Below, in pieces: positions 37,491-49,511 of a DNA stretch of 64,000 nt. The number at the start of each line of letters is the position of its first letter. The first letter of the stretch is position 1. Made by a program: the position numbers and the translations under genes. The notes below the pieces were generated by a model. It saw nothing but the letters and a program-made list of their open reading frames with translations, had not been told where the DNA came from and searched no databases. Origin of the DNA: Fomitopsis serialis (lineage: Eukaryota; Basidiomycota; Agaricomycetes; Polyporales; Fomitopsidaceae); NCBI RefSeq assembly GCF_022376445.1, contig NW_025955097.1, positions 1-64,000 of the forward strand, given 5' to 3'.

Positions 37491-39755
37491 GCTGGTATAG
37501 GAAGTGCGGAAGTGACTGTGTTCTGCGTGTTACGAGGCAGGGGAAAGCGAATGAGGGTATCTGGAACGCGTCGTCGTCAGCTTGCAGAGTCGCGTCGGGG
37601 AAGATGGGTGCTCACCGATGTCGGGCAGTGGCGAAGCGGTATAAGGGCGTTGTGGCTGCACGCCGCGGGCGCGGGCGAGAGCCTTTTAGCGGATACTTGC
37701 AATGGCGCAGCTCGCTGTCACGGAGTCATGGGTCGCGCATTCAAACATGCGGGGTTAGACATGTGAATCTTCAATGCGCCTGCCAGACCCCAACCAGGCC
37801 CTGGCGGCGATCGCCCAGGGCAGGGCGCAAGCAGAGGAAGACGTACGGTTCCGAAAGACGTCCGAACGACGACGTTTCGGCCGCGCAAGACCGCTGGGAG
37901 GTGCTCCGCACTCACCGCACATGTTTTCGCGAAGACGTCGCGTCTCCGCCCGCTCAGGAGGCGGTAGTGGATCCTCCGCACCCGCCCCGCATCTTCGCCC
38001 GGCTCTTCCCGCTCTTACCCCGCGTTGTGGTGATCACCAGGTCGCTGTGTCCGCCGGTAATCATGGTCTCCGCGTCCGGGGTAGTGGGGGGGTCGAGGCA
38101 CCGGTATGGCGGTAGCCGGTGCTAACGGACGAGACGATGAGCGTTACGGTTCGCCGCCTACATAGGGTTTGCCTGCAGAGAGCCTTGTAAACGTTTCTGA
38201 GCCAAGCGGTGGCATCAACTTGTTATTTGCGACAAACGAAGGTTTAGATGAGCGAGAGCTTGTAAGCAGCGCACTGAGGGTAAGAAACTTAGAAAGCGCG
38301 ATCGCCTCCGCTTGCAGGGGCGTGGGACTTGTACAGTACCGAAACAAGACGTGCGGCCTTGGAACCTGCTTGGACGTACTGCCTGGAGTCTCTGGAACCG
38401 GCTTTGCAGCTTTGGTACCTGCTTGGACATTTTCTTCTGTAGGCAGACTCTAAACACGACCTCTTTGAGTGGTGAGGACGGTCGCATGTGAGCTTGGACG
38501 GTAATTACCAGTGAAGGAGGCAGAGTCCGTAGCGTTGGACTTACAGCACGTAAATAAGTACTAGCTCGATGTCGGCGGCGACAACTGTCTTGACTTCAGA
38601 AACGGCGTGTGGACTGTCGTTGCTCGCAGCTCAGACTTCTTCGGATTCGCAAGGGTCTAGGGCATGTTTGTCAACGTAAATCGTATACAGTTGGAGTTTT
38701 CCTATGTATAATAACCCTTTAAACCTACGGAGACAGTCCAGCCATGGACGTGGGCTGCTCGGCGTAGAGAGGATAAACGACTTTCGTTCAAGCTGAACCG
38801 GCGCTAAACCCTTCGTCGAGTGTGTTGAATGCGTGCACGCGAACTTCGTCTGGCGCTTCCGCCACCAACCCTGGTCCAACGCCCTCCGAGTCTGGTTCTC
38901 CTCATCCTCCCGCACTGGCGGTTTTCAGCTCGCCGCGAGTGTCCTCACCGAAGGGAATGCCTATTACGACTGACTGTATTGGCCAGCCTCAGACCAGCTT
39001 CGCCGGGCCTATAGATCAACGGACACTCTCGAGTACTATGACACTCGAGGCTGTATGCGTCCCTGCGTTTGCTTGTGGCACTGGCGGTGGGCTGCGTAAG
39101 CAGTACTTGCAGGTAAGTGCTGTGCGTCCCTCCAGAGCGCGGGCAACTTGAAGCAACGTTAACCGGGATATATGCAGGTGAGATGCTATTCCAAGGTAGT
39201 TTGTGACGGATAGGTCACTCGCGGGGCGTGTCGGTCAGCGCATGGGCGAATGTACCTCACTTGAGTGTGGGCAGAGAGGCGCATCGGGATCAGCCCGCAG
39301 CACTGCGACGTGCACCGAGTCACGAAGCACGCCCCTTACCGAGGATGCATGGAGGGTTGGGCGCACGCTGCGTGGGAGGCGAACACGACACGACGAGAGA
39401 AAGAAGGGCACGGTGAGTATCAGGCAATGAAGAAGTGTTACAAGGTGAGGATGTGGCTCGTCTCGTTGTCCACGCGCTCACGAACGGCCGATCGCCCGAC
39501 TTGAACCCGTTCGCTGGATCCAGAAATGGGTCTTTCCAAAGTCGCCGTGATGGATAGCATCCAAAATGACCTCATTGGACACTATGCTGGTACTGACGAT
39601 ACCTGCCGCTCGTGCTTCACCAGAACATGCTCAGCAGACCTGACAGCACCCTCTCCAGATGTTGCATGGCATCCTCGGATATCATATAGCATTTCATATG
39701 TGTGAGCGCATACTCGTTCGTAGTCTGTACTTCATGACCTGAGCCATTCGAATAT
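37491..39755. other. Intergenic, no gene supported
   Basis: Upstream region of the carrier gene and about 1.6 kb of further sequence. A 110-codon ORF at 38822-39151 (SGASATNPGPTPSES...) ends near a GTAAGT donor, but has neither a recognisable product nor a partner exon. Nothing else is seen. Confidence 0.45.
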
Positions 39756-40436
39756 TCATATCGTCAACATCATCCCAACTGCAACAGCTGTCGTGCCCAT
39801 CCAACCTACCACTGGTAGGTGCATAGCAGACGCTCCAGCCACCTTTAAGTTCCCCGTCGGCTTCGTCGGCAATGTCGTAGTCGTCGTGAACTCCGTGTTC
39901 GTGAACGAAGTAGCATCACCCTGGACCACCCTCGCTTCAAACGTCCGGTTCAGCAAAAAAGTCTGTGTCGAGAACGGTGCGGGACCGCAGTACGACTCAT
40001 TTGCCTGCACCGGGTTGGAAGATATTGTGTACATGAAGTTCCACACGACGGTGTACGTGCCGGTGTCATGAGCGATGGCACAGCCAGAGTAGCCTGTGCC
40101 AGGGTAGGAACCACACGACCCGAGCCCGGTGTTGTTATCGGTGTTCACCCCGACCCTCCCGACGTTTGTCCCATTCGGTGCAAGCATACTGATGTTCACG
40201 GCCTCGATGAACCCTGGGCAGCACGGGTGTCATGAGTCGCAACGGCGCTGGGAAGCACGCGACGTACCGTAGTATCGCGTCTCGTCTACGGGCTCTGCCC
40301 ACCCGAAGCACACGGTTGAGTTCACTTGCACTTGGCTAGGTGGCACGAGGAGTGTGAGCTTGTCCGGCGGAGAAGCTGTGTATACAACGAAAGGAAAGGC
40401 CAAGAGACAGTATAGGAGCGGCGCGAAAGGTCACAT
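39756..40436 (-). pseudogene. GPI-type secreted protein, ATG followed directly by TGA
   Basis: Two exons joined by a 54-bp intron (about 40267-40214) encode a signal-peptide core (PLLYCLLAFPFVVYTA), then PDKLTLLVPPSQVQVNSTVC and GFIEAVNISMLAPNGTNVGR. A glycosylation-rich region with six or so cysteines follows (SCGSYPGTGYSGCAIAH). A Thr-rich stalk (FTTTTTLPTKPTG) and a hydrophobic C-terminus (LPVVGWMGTTAVAVGMMLTI) of the type that receives a GPI anchor end it. The only in-frame ATG before the signal core is at 40436-40434, and the next codon is TGA (40433-40431). A single base change would restore a normal signal peptide. A different ATG at 40488 is out of frame. So translation of the intact secreted product is doubtful unless an unseen splice removes the stop. 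Function unknown. Confidence 0.7.
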
Positions 40437-40557
40437 TATCGGTGAGAATGTGAGGGTGAACGGGATGTGTGAGCGGGGCTGGAACCATGAGAGGGTCTCA
40501 GCTGCTGTTCGTTGAAGGGTAGCTAGTACAATGATAAGTTATGGTGGACTGCCTCTA

Positions 40558-40565
40558 CTTATATA
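40558..40565 (-). promoter_or_regulatory. TATA box upstream of the GPI-type protein
   Basis: TATATAAG on the minus strand, about 122 bp before the ATG at 40436 and 70 bp before the out-of-frame ATG at 40488. Its presence suggests the locus is or was a strongly expressed gene. Confidence 0.55.
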
Positions 40566-40599
40566 GAGTCGCGTATATAGCACTCGCGTCAATGGGACA

Positions 40600-41088
40600 G
40601 ACAGACAATGCCGCGACATCATACATATGTACCAAAGTCACGGTCTCCATCATTCAAAGACAGGTCTTGGCCTGCCAACAATGACAGCTTCGGGGCGTGT
40701 GCACTGCCATGTGCCATACCAGTAATAGGTAGGCTGCCCCATATGCATCATGCGGGCACAGCTAGCGCTACCTTCCGCATTACATGTTATTAGAGACTGA
40801 AGCGAAGTAACGGGACAAAGCATCTACGCAGCTCACATACTGGGCCTAGATGCCGCTAAGCTGCTGGAGCTTTTCCACTTCATCGAGACCTTCATCTGGA
40901 AGCCGACCTTGCGACACCACGGTGGTAAGGGAATCCGAATTTGAGAAGGGGTCCATTTAGCCGTGGCTGAGGACGTGGTGGCGCCCCAAAGCTTCTTGAC
41001 AGTGACAGTGGGCACCAAGTCATAACAACAACACCTATACTGGAGTAGCGTGACTCATGGGCGGACGCTGCGCAATACTGTGCACGCC
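40600..41088. other. Intergenic, no gene seen
   Basis: Short ORFs only, between the GPI-type gene and a doubtful small gene. Confidence 0.45.
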
Positions 41089-41549
41089 CTAATCGCTCAG
41101 GGCAGCTCCAGAAGCCCCGACACGAGCAATGATGGCCTCGCACGTCGCGAGACAAGACGGTGCACATAGCATGCCATTGATCGAGAGCGCGAGCCGGCTG
41201 TTGTAGTAGAAGCCGGTGTACAAGCAGCGAATCTCGACGATGACAGAAGTACCAACGCAAACCAGGCGGAAAGAGCTGATCAGAGCAGGAACCTTCTGTG
41301 ACTGACGTGTGGGCCCAAACCGACATGCGACACGGCACATGTCGATGGACCAAAGATGATGACACCCTCAGCCTCAGCCAATTTGCCAGGCAAGTCGAAC
41401 AGCTGCGAGCATGCAGTCAGCGTCCCGGCCAAGGCGACGATAACGATCAATGTACGAACACTGATCGAGCATGACCTTTTCCTCTCCTTGTCCACCGGCC
41501 TCGTATCCTCCCTCCTTCGTTTCCAGCTTCTCGTGGGAAGCTCGAGCAT
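41089..41549 (-). CDS. Doubtful small membrane protein
   Basis: An ATG at 41549 opens a charged segment followed by a membrane span (VRTLIVIVALAGTLTACSQL) and EAEGVIIFGPSTC. About 60 bp later a second frame is open to a TAG at 41089 with another hydrophobic stretch (SFRLVCVGTSVIVEI) and several cysteines. Joining them needs an intron of under 30 bp or a frame shift, so the model is weak. Either a decayed gene or missing exons. Confidence 0.3.
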
Positions 41550-42912
41550 CCTCAGGCCAGCTCGGTCGCGCTAGCTCCTTCTCAACTCGGGACGTCATGA
41601 AGGAGGTTAGACGTGGGCCGAAGAGGATGGCGGTGCGACAAGCCACGGGTGGCGGGGCTGGACGACGAGCCGCGGGTGATGATACCGAAGAGAATAGAGC
41701 AAAACGAGGGCATGTTCGCCGTATGTCGGGCTGCCAGGTGGTTTCGGAGCGTAGAATTACCGTACGCGCGCCGCTGTTAACTCACAGGCGGGGCACGATC
41801 GCACTACACCTAGGCCACGTACGGGCGCCACGCGGCTGTCCTCGCGAGACGACCTGACCGTGCTCAAAAGGTCCGGTACTTCGAACATCTGCTGGTGGGA
41901 AAGGTCAAATCAGCGCTTTATAGGTGAAGAGAACAGGGAAAAGGGGACGTACATCCGATGCGAGACTCGGAAAGGCTTGCACTCTCCACCCTTAACCAGC
42001 GCAGCCCATGCATCTTGACTACGCAGCCAGACCAGGGGTCGTCATTTGTCCCCGAAGGGTCAAAATGATGCCCACACAATGCCTGTAAGTATGCGAGGGC
42101 AATGCGCAGAGTGGGATCCGGAGTGCGCGAGAGCCACCGCGCCGCGTCCGGCGAGGCTGCAAGTGACATGTTCGTGACATGTTTGTGACATGTCCGTGAC
42201 ACTTCCTCTGCACAGTACTTTCCTTTTCTGGTACAACGCCTTCCTTCTCGATCAAACGGTCACTCGTCCAACCATGCTGCTAAGTTCCACTCGTCATACT
42301 TAATTCGTTTGCCTCGCTCGTCGTGATTCGACTTTGAACGTCACTCTACCTTTTTGCGACGTCATTTTCTGCTCCACTCGTGTCTGCGTTGTGCACATAA
42401 AAGCTGACCATGGTGCCCGTCTCTGCACGGATCTTTCCCCTCTCGACTGTCGCGCATATCTGCTCCCTCACGTATGCTCTCGATCTCTCGCTCGCTCGTC
42501 GACTAAAGAGGTTTCCAAGTCAGCACGCCCAGTCGACAACAGGCTGAATATTAAATGTAGCACTAATGTCACAGTCGCCGCCAAGACCTTGGTAAGTACG
42601 CATTTGTTGACCTTTTTTCGTGAAGAGTCACCCATTTCAATCCTAGATCAGAGCTTGTCATATGTTGCAAGATTCGACGATCACTGGCAGCTGCGACCAG
42701 GAGGAAGCTCGGTGTTGGGAGCGTAGTCCAGCGTTCGACAAGATGGGCACATGACGGTGAGTACCACACAGGTCGTTGGGCAATCGTAAATTATCTGATA
42801 ACGACGAGTTCTGCCCGGATCAGAGAACGTCCACCCACCCGCTGTGCCATTCCAACGACGTACCTACTCCTACTGGGAGTCGCTGCCGCCCTTCATCCTC
42901 AACTTAGCCATC
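41550..42912. other. Intergenic with an 11-bp tandem repeat
   Basis: No gene is supported. 42163-42206 is a short tandem repeat. The segment 42250-42900 is the upstream region of F-box E, and open frames there are short. Confidence 0.45.
42163..42206 (+). repeat. Four tandem 11-bp units
   Basis: GTGACATGTTC, GTGACATGTTT, GTGACATGTCC, GTGACACTTCC in direct succession; differences are confined to the last bases. Confidence 0.85.
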
Positions 42913-44302
42913 ATGCAACGACGACGGGAGGATACAGAGCTTCCGACCATTCCACTCGAATTGCACGACAACGTTATCAACTACTTATGGGACGACCTAT
43001 CCGCGCTGGGCGTGTGCAGCCTGGTGTCGCATACATGGCTTGTTACGGCGCGCTCGCACAAATTCCGTACTGTAAGCTTACAGTCTTGCTACAAGCGCAC
43101 GGGATTCGAAGAGCTTCTCGACTCCCCCCTTCTCAACTCGTGCAGCCTTGCGCGCTATGTTCACGAGCTCCATATCGGCGTTGATCCGCAAGACAATGCC
43201 GTCTGCGAGCCCAAGCTACAGCGCGCGCTATGGCACGACCTCGGCCTCATCAGGCTCCTGCGAGAGCTCACGGAACTGGAGGTACTACGACTTGAGAACC
43301 TCTGGTGGGATCCGTCGCTCCTCTCGCAGGAAATGGCCGACTACCTCCTCGCGTACACACGGAAGGTGATCGTCCAGCGCGTCTCAGAGTTCGGACTCTC
43401 ATCTTGTGCACCAGGTAAAGCATCTCCATATATGCAGCGTTGCATTTCTGCACATGGGTGATATGCTCCGTGTGCTCTTGTCCGCGCCAGACTCGGAGCG
43501 CGCGTCCCTCGTCCTGTCATGGTGCAGCGCGGATAGCCATTCCATCCCGGCTGCGTCACTCGCCGAGTTCTCCGGGAGGGACATACGCCTCGGTAGGTAG
43601 ACGCAACTTCGTATGTTGGGTTCTGCATGGCCATCTACCGAGGTATTTTAGCCCGCACGCAACTGGTGGTCCTGGTCGACGAGCTCAAGGTTACCGCCGG
43701 GAACCGTCAAAGACGATTCATGCTGCACGAAACAGTCGCATTTCTGAGCCGGACATACGAAGAGGTGTTCCGCCGGCGAGTTGACCATTCACTAAATCCA
43801 GTCGCCTGTGAGTGGTCACGGTACATCATCACCCCGAAGGCTCAAGACTGACTGCCACGCAGGGACTTTCGGGGAGACGTCGACGTCATCTACGTTCATT
43901 CGAATCAATGAGCTCCTCGTCGACTTCAGAGGTGAAGAATTGCGGGACACAAACTTTGCGCATACCGTTGTTGACCTCTTCAACATCGGCGTTCTGCGTG
44001 CCCAGCATATATGCTTCGATTTCGGGACGCACAGTCCGCATTGGGACTGGACGTCCGATAGCCATCTGGACGATGCACTCGCACAGCTTGCGCAGGAAAA
44101 CTCGGACCTCGAAGTCGTTTTCCGTATAGAGATGGCTCGCGGCTGCGATTCGATGTCCGAGTGGATTGGGGCTATCTCATCCTGCTTACCCAGGCTTCTG
44201 TGCAGTTGCGCACGAACGAGTCTAGTGTGCTCTGTGCAGACCTACACGGGGTTCCAATACACGATGGAGCATTGCTGGTCACAGTCACAGCGGGCACAAT
44301 GA
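42913..44302 (+). CDS. F-box family protein, paralogue E (first splice junction unclear)
   Basis: The first exon 42913-43365 (151 codons) holds the F-box: IPLELHDNVINYLWDDLSAL, GVCSLVSHTWLVTARSHKFR. Later exons carry HMGDMLRVLLSAPDSERASL, a LVVLVDELKVTAGN block, FIRINELLVDFRGEELRDTN and MSEWIGAISSCLPRLL, ending EHCWSQSQRAQ, a variant of the family's HWWS end. The junctions at about 43595/43651 and 43808/43861 splice cleanly. At the first junction, donor GTGATC at 43366 and acceptor ATGCAG at 43438 leave one extra base before the expected VAFLH frame. Either a different splice is used or a one-base insertion has broken the gene. Tandem with F, same strand. Confidence 0.7.
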
Positions 44303-44852
44303 CCTGGTACGTATGTCATCCTGGATGTCTACTGGGTCACTCACAGAGGATTCCAGCGGGCCGACGGCGGTCTGCATACATTTGCCACCTGATCGCTATG
44401 GTCTAGTGTGCCTACATTCTTTCTTTGGAAGCACCTGGGGGCAGTGGTGTGCCACCGCCATTACCTTTATGCTCTTCCCAATAATGCTTACATTGTACCC
44501 GGGTACAGGTTCGGAGGTAACTCGGAGTGGCTCACATTCCGGTGGTGTATAAGTACTGCGCGGTTCGAAACAATGGATTGTAGGACACCAGGACTTCACT
44601 CTCTCATTCGCCACCACCCGACCATCGATCAGCGTTTGCCCGACTCCCAACGACCGCTCACCGTCTGCAAGCTCAAGCACGCGCCCGCGTCCGAGTCGCC
44701 GAACCCGAGAACCCGACAGCCACCCGTGTCGACTTATACCTCCCACCACTCCGAGCCGTCGTCGGACCGACAACATCGCTTCGAAACCTGGGTTTATTGA
44801 GACGTCTGTACCATCTTGGCAAATTTGATCCTTGTCCCGACATTCCCAAGTC
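44303..44852. other. Intergenic between F-box E and F
   Basis: 550 bp containing the 3' flank of E and promoter of F. The open frame 44408-44800 has no recognisable product. Confidence 0.45.
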
Positions 44853-46253
44853 ATGCGCCGTCCTGCGCGACGCACTCAGGCTCGTCGGAGTGGCGCTGCC
44901 CGGATCTTCCGCGGAGTCTTCCCCCAGGAGCTATGTGACATGGTCATCAACCTCGCATCCGACGACCAGTCGACAATGAGGGCTTGTAGCTCTGTCGCGC
45001 GCTCCTGGGTGCGGACCTCTCGCCCGCACATCTTCAAGATCGTTACATTCAAGGACTGGGACGACGTCACCGCTTTCCTGGCTATCATTTCCTCGCATGT
45101 GCTCCGCTCGGACTGCATCGTTGATCTCGTCTATGATGTCTGCATCAGTGAAGATGCGTCGGCAATTCCTTTGGGGTCCCCGTCGCTGTGGAAGCATGAT
45201 AGGCTCCCTGATGTACTGAGAAGATTCAACTTTCTGGACACACTACGACTGGACCGACCCTGGTGGACTCCGCATCGTGTTTCGCCGGTTGTCGCAGAGG
45301 CGATCGTAGAAGTATCTCGCAAGGTATGTACATTGCTGAGATTCAAGAGACACGTTTATTAGTTTCTGATTACTGTTGTCTCTAGGCCGCCCGGTTATAC
45401 CTGTACGACGCCTACTTCAAAGATATTGATGACATGGTGCCCCTACTCTCCTCCGCGCCACAGAGGTCTTGCGTGTGCATCACAAAGCGACCCACGTTAG
45501 AGTACTCTCTCATGAAGGAGACCTACCCAATCCATCAGAAAGTCAGCATCGATACCTTCAGAGGTGATCTCGTCGGGTACACCGAATTCTGCCTTGCCAT
45601 GCGTTCGGCGTCCACCATCAAGCCGCCGTTCTCGGTGACCATCAAGGAAGTTCATCTGGAAGATACCAACTGTGACCACGTTGAGGATGTCGACCCCGAC
45701 GAAGCTGGCAAAATCCAGGCTTTCCTCGCCTCCGTGAACCTTAGCATGCTCACAGGAGTCAATCCAACGATACCTGGTATGTCGTCCGTGAATCCCCTTA
45801 TAATGGCACTGGGCTGTACTCACATTCCCCACAGGTATATTGGGAGGCTACACGCGATTGACCAATTTGGTCGTTCATTCCTTGCGCATTGATTGCCCGA
45901 CACTCCTGGAAACAGGGAACATGCTCCCTAGGTACCTAGTCCAGCTCCTTGAATGGCGTTTCGTCCCAGCGCGTCAAATCCATTTCGTCGTCGACGGATC
46001 TGTTGACGATATGTCCCCACGTGCTCCCGACAGGCTGGATTCTACCCTGGACAGCCTCGCACTGGAAGATCCTCCAGTGGAGGTCATCTTCGACACGCGT
46101 TCGCCTGCTGATCGTCTCGAAGACTGGATCAAAGTAATCTCAGCGCGTTTCCCTAACTTCCTCGCTCGAGGCACACGTGTCGGTGTGGTCTGTTCCGCTT
46201 TAGACGGTCCGAAACGCGAGAGGCGTCGTGTCGCGGAGCACTGGTGGCCATAA
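44853..46253 (+). CDS. F-box family protein, paralogue F (intact)
   Basis: Three exons (44853-45323, 45386-45776, 45835-46253) join in frame to 426 residues. The F-box is FPQELCDMVINLASDDQSTM, RACSSVARSWVRTSRPHIFK; then LRLDRPWWTP. The second exon starts AARLYLYDAYFKDID, matching VAHLHLHW in A and B. The third carries LRIDCPTLLETGNMLPRYLV, RQIHFVVDGSVDD, LEDWIKVISARFPNFLARGT and ends EHWWP. Introns are 58-62 bp and the first intron has the same position as in A-E. Start: first ATG in the F-box frame. Role by family: substrate adaptor of an SCF ligase; target unknown. Confidence 0.88.
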
Positions 46254-46685
46254 TTGTGCCACAACAACCGGAGGCAAATCCAAACATTGGCCTTGGTAAG
46301 CGGCTCCATCTACGGCAATATCTCTGTATCTCACTTATGGCCAATGCTCATGTTACTCAGCTCCTGATGGCAGCCCCAAAGTATCGAATTTCGCTATAGC
46401 TCCAAGCGCGTCACCACCGATTCGCCTGTTGACCGAAGTAGAAGGAATACGCATCAGAAGATCTGTACAACTACCCAAATCTCGCTTCGATAATACTTCT
46501 ATGTCTCCCGTGTAAGATGCGGTCACCGTGCCTCCTAAATGTCAAGGCCACAGCCGTCCCAGATAGGTAAGGCCTCGCGAGCCATTCAGCTAACGCAAAG
46601 TGCCGCCTCGAGGTGGCCCTCTCTCACACCCCGTGACAAACCTGCCCCCTTTCCTCCAGGTTGGTCGTTGTACTGACGTGTGGCG
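46254..46685. other. Intergenic, no gene seen
   Basis: 3' flank of F-box F up to repeat E3. Confidence 0.5.
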
Positions 46686-47831
46686 ACGCTTTGATATGGC
46701 TTGGTAGCGCCTTTGTCTATGAGAACCGTGTCACCTCGGCAGATCTACCATCCATCCCGCTTTGTCAAGCGGTGACGATCGTGGCGCGGCATGACAATCT
46801 CAGGGATGATCCTGAGAACACCAAGCGTTTACAGCCCCCTGACGACCAACGTATATAAGCAGCAGGGATGCTGGGTAGGAGCGCATAACTCACTGCACCT
46901 CCCCGAGTCGAGCACCGTTGACGAAGACACGATGCGCTCGCGCCAAACTCGACCGGCGTTCAGCCTAGCAAGTCTACGCATGCGCTATGAGCGTCCTGAT
47001 TCAATCGTCAAGAATGCGTATCCCATGCACGCAACAAGTCCAACCGCTGTACGCCCCGTTCTCCTAGCTCCTGATCATTGCCTGTTGCTTACCTCTGTTC
47101 CTGGCCAGGAAAAGCGCTTCTCCGCATGTCGCGAAGTCGGCGCTGACTCTACGCGGCAGAGCTACTGTGGCTGGAGACAGGCAGAACGATGCGGGGCTGT
47201 ATCGCGTGCGTGCGCCGGACGCCACCTCTGCCAGACAGAAGTGGCCACCTCTGACGCCGGTGCCGTGGTACTGACCGCGTAAAGGCGGCGGTCCATCCAC
47301 GCTGCGCACCGAGAAGCGCGACACGGAGGTGGGAACACGAGACGGAGGGACCCAGGTGGGATTCGACAAGGTGCTGGAGGTAGCGGTGTGTGATCCTGGT
47401 TGTGCATGCGCATCGGTCGGGTCCGTATGTATGGTCTTTTCTTGCAGGCAACGAACTGACGGCATGTTGTAGTAACTTCTGGATCGCATACAAGCTGCGG
47501 ACCGAGTCATCTCCATGAAGCTCCAACTCGCCGCTGGCTTCAGCTATGCGAAAAGACCTAACGCGATCTGATGCTGGTCGACCATCTACATTGTGCAGGT
47601 TGGTATCACTGATCTTTTCTCGTAGACAACGGACTGACATCGTGAGTTCAGCAACTCAGGCATGGCCATATGAGCTGCGGAACGGGTTCCCTTCATGAAC
47701 CCCCAATTCGCCATCGGCCCCGGCTTCCGTGCACAAAGACTTGCTCGCACCGACGTAGTCGTCTTATGTGTCAAAGCCGCATGATGTATGCGATGTACAC
47801 CGAATCTGTAGCGCCGTACCACACCTCCATA
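46686..47831 (+). repeat. Repeat element E3 (copy 3 of the E family)
   Basis: Plus strand: GACGCTTTGA (46686), TATA box TATATAAG (46852-46859), ATG at 46932 and a 117-codon frame to the stop at 47280. The shared block TCCTGATTCAATCGTCAAGA (46994-47013) encodes PDSIVKNAY, at the same distance from the ATG as in E1. The element closes with GTACCACACCTCCATA (47816-47831). Between lie two diverged tandem units, listed separately. Its body is shorter than in E1 and E2. Confidence 0.6.
47425..47730 (-). repeat. Two diverged tandem units inside E3
   Basis: 47425-47540 and 47597-47730 align: TCTTTTCT-G-AGGCAACG-ACTGAC, AGCTGCGGA-CG-GT, TTCATGAA and GGCTTC in the same order. Read on the minus strand both give similar peptides (GELELHGDDSVRSLYA; GELGVHEGNPFRSSYG), which may be chance or old coding. 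Confidence 0.5.
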
Positions 47832-48380
47832 TACTTACAACAACGCATTCTCCATATTCTCTGGCAAATTCCATGCTTTAGACTTGCGCCTCTAGTCTGT
47901 GAGTTCACCGTGGTGATATGTACGGTATTCATTGTCACTCAAGGCGAATCGTCGGGGTAAGCGATCGGCAAGTAGTGTAAATAATGTAAGCGCCGAAACG
48001 CGTTCGCGCAGTCACGGTGTCGCGAAGGAACGACGCCGACCAACGTCGCTACCGCGTCTTCGTCGCCGACGACGTTCTAGTCAACACCGTGGTCGCTGCG
48101 ACCCCAACTCCCCTCCTCCTCCAACCCATTGTTCACCTCTGTCGTCGCAGGCGCGCGCTTCCGGCGGACACCGCTCGCACTGCCGCCGCGACCCTGGTAG
48201 CTCGTACACCGGAACGCTCTCGGCAAGCCTTCCAGAAGCACCATCGCTCGCAGTTGCGTGGTCGTATACGTGTAGAGCCTACGCGTGCCGCCTTTTCTCT
48301 GCTGGCATACACGAGCGTGCTACTGAGCTCGACCTCGAGCTTCACTTCCGTCCCTTGCTTAGGCTGTTCTGGTGGGTAAG
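47832..48380. other. Intergenic, possible upstream exon
   Basis: Open frames in 48000-48380 include ATELDLELHFRPLLRLFWW followed by GTAAGA, but no consistent start was found. Treated as upstream region of the next gene. Confidence 0.4.
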
Positions 48381-49511
48381 ATGAGCGTGCACGAAGAGGC
48401 GGACTTGGGCGAGGATCGCCATGCGCGTATTGAGCAGGTGCGTCTCATTGCTATGGTCGCTGCGACCGGCGTCCATGTCTAATACACCGATAGATCTTCC
48501 AACGCGTCGAGGAGGAAAGCGAGCGGCGCGCACAGGCCGCTGCAGCAGCAGAGCAGACGCGTGCAGCGTCGCGCCTGTCGCAGACACTCCCGGACGACGC
48601 AGCGTCACACACGTCCGGGACCAGCACGTCGTCACCAGTCGCTGTGACGTCGGCAAGGCCGGTCGTTGGAGATCGGAGACGGGGGAGCGTGTCGGTGTCG
48701 AGGTTTGGGCAGGTACGTCTCGTCTGCGTCGCGCTGTGGTCAGCAGCATTGACGCGAGATGCAGGGCTCCGTTGCTAGCAGGAACGGCGACGCGTCCCGC
48801 GCGGAGACACCGACGCCTGCGGCAGCGTACGTCGTCAACAAGGGTGCGTTCTACGCCGTACAGGACCACGTCAGTCTCTTCCGCCTCCTCTCATCTCCCG
48901 CCCGGTGCTGACCCACCCTCTTCCAGCAACACGGCTCCGCGGACTCGCTCGCCTCCACCGCCGAAGCCAACCCTGTCTCTGCCCATTCCCCTAGCTCGCC
49001 CGCGCACGAGGAAGAGTCCATCGTGCAGATGGCGACCATCGCAGGGCGGCAGTCGCTCTCGCGCGCGTTCACGCGCGGCCTCTCGCGCAGCAAGACGCCG
49101 TCGCGAGCGGGCCTGGAGGGCGTGCTCATCGGCGTGTCCGTCGAAGAGGCCACCGTGGAGCACCACTCTGACGAGGGCGATGCCACCGAGGAGGCCGGCC
49201 CTAGCAGCGCGGGGGCAGCAGCATCCTCGCTGGCGGTCGAAGGGCTGGAGAGCAGGGCTGGACGCGCCAGGGCGGCCAGCCGTAGCGTGGTCTACGCTGG
49301 GAACGGGCCGCCGCCAGGGAGTCCGTTGACACCGGGGCCGGGAACCTCGAGCGGTCCTGCACCTACGGAGCTAAAGGCAAAAGGCTCGAGAGCGTCGTTG
49401 CCCGGGACGAACGGTGAGGCCAAGACAGAGCGGAAATGGCTCTCGCGCGCGAAAACGTTCACGAGGAAGCTGAAGAGAAGGAGCATGATGGCGCTGGGGG
49501 CATCACGGTAA
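48381..49511 (+). CDS. Low-complexity basic/serine-rich protein, 321 residues
   Basis: Exons 48381-48437, 48494-48712, 48765-48869 and 48927-49511 join in frame with GT-AG introns of 52-57 bp. The N-terminus is acidic and helical (EADLGEDRHARIEQIFQRVE), probably coiled coil through an Ala-rich segment (AQAAAAAEQTRAAS). The middle is Ser/Thr/Ala-rich. A basic motif MATIAGRQSLSRAFTRGLSR follows near residue 160, with several R-x-x-S sites for basophilic kinases. The C-terminus is strongly basic (WLSRAKTFTRKLKRRSMMAL), possibly an amphipathic membrane or nucleic-acid contact. No known domain. An upstream exon cannot be excluded. Confidence 0.7.

Noticed and set aside
38822..39151. 109-residue ORF ending at a GTAAGT
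   Set aside because: No family resemblance, no second exon, no clear promoter.
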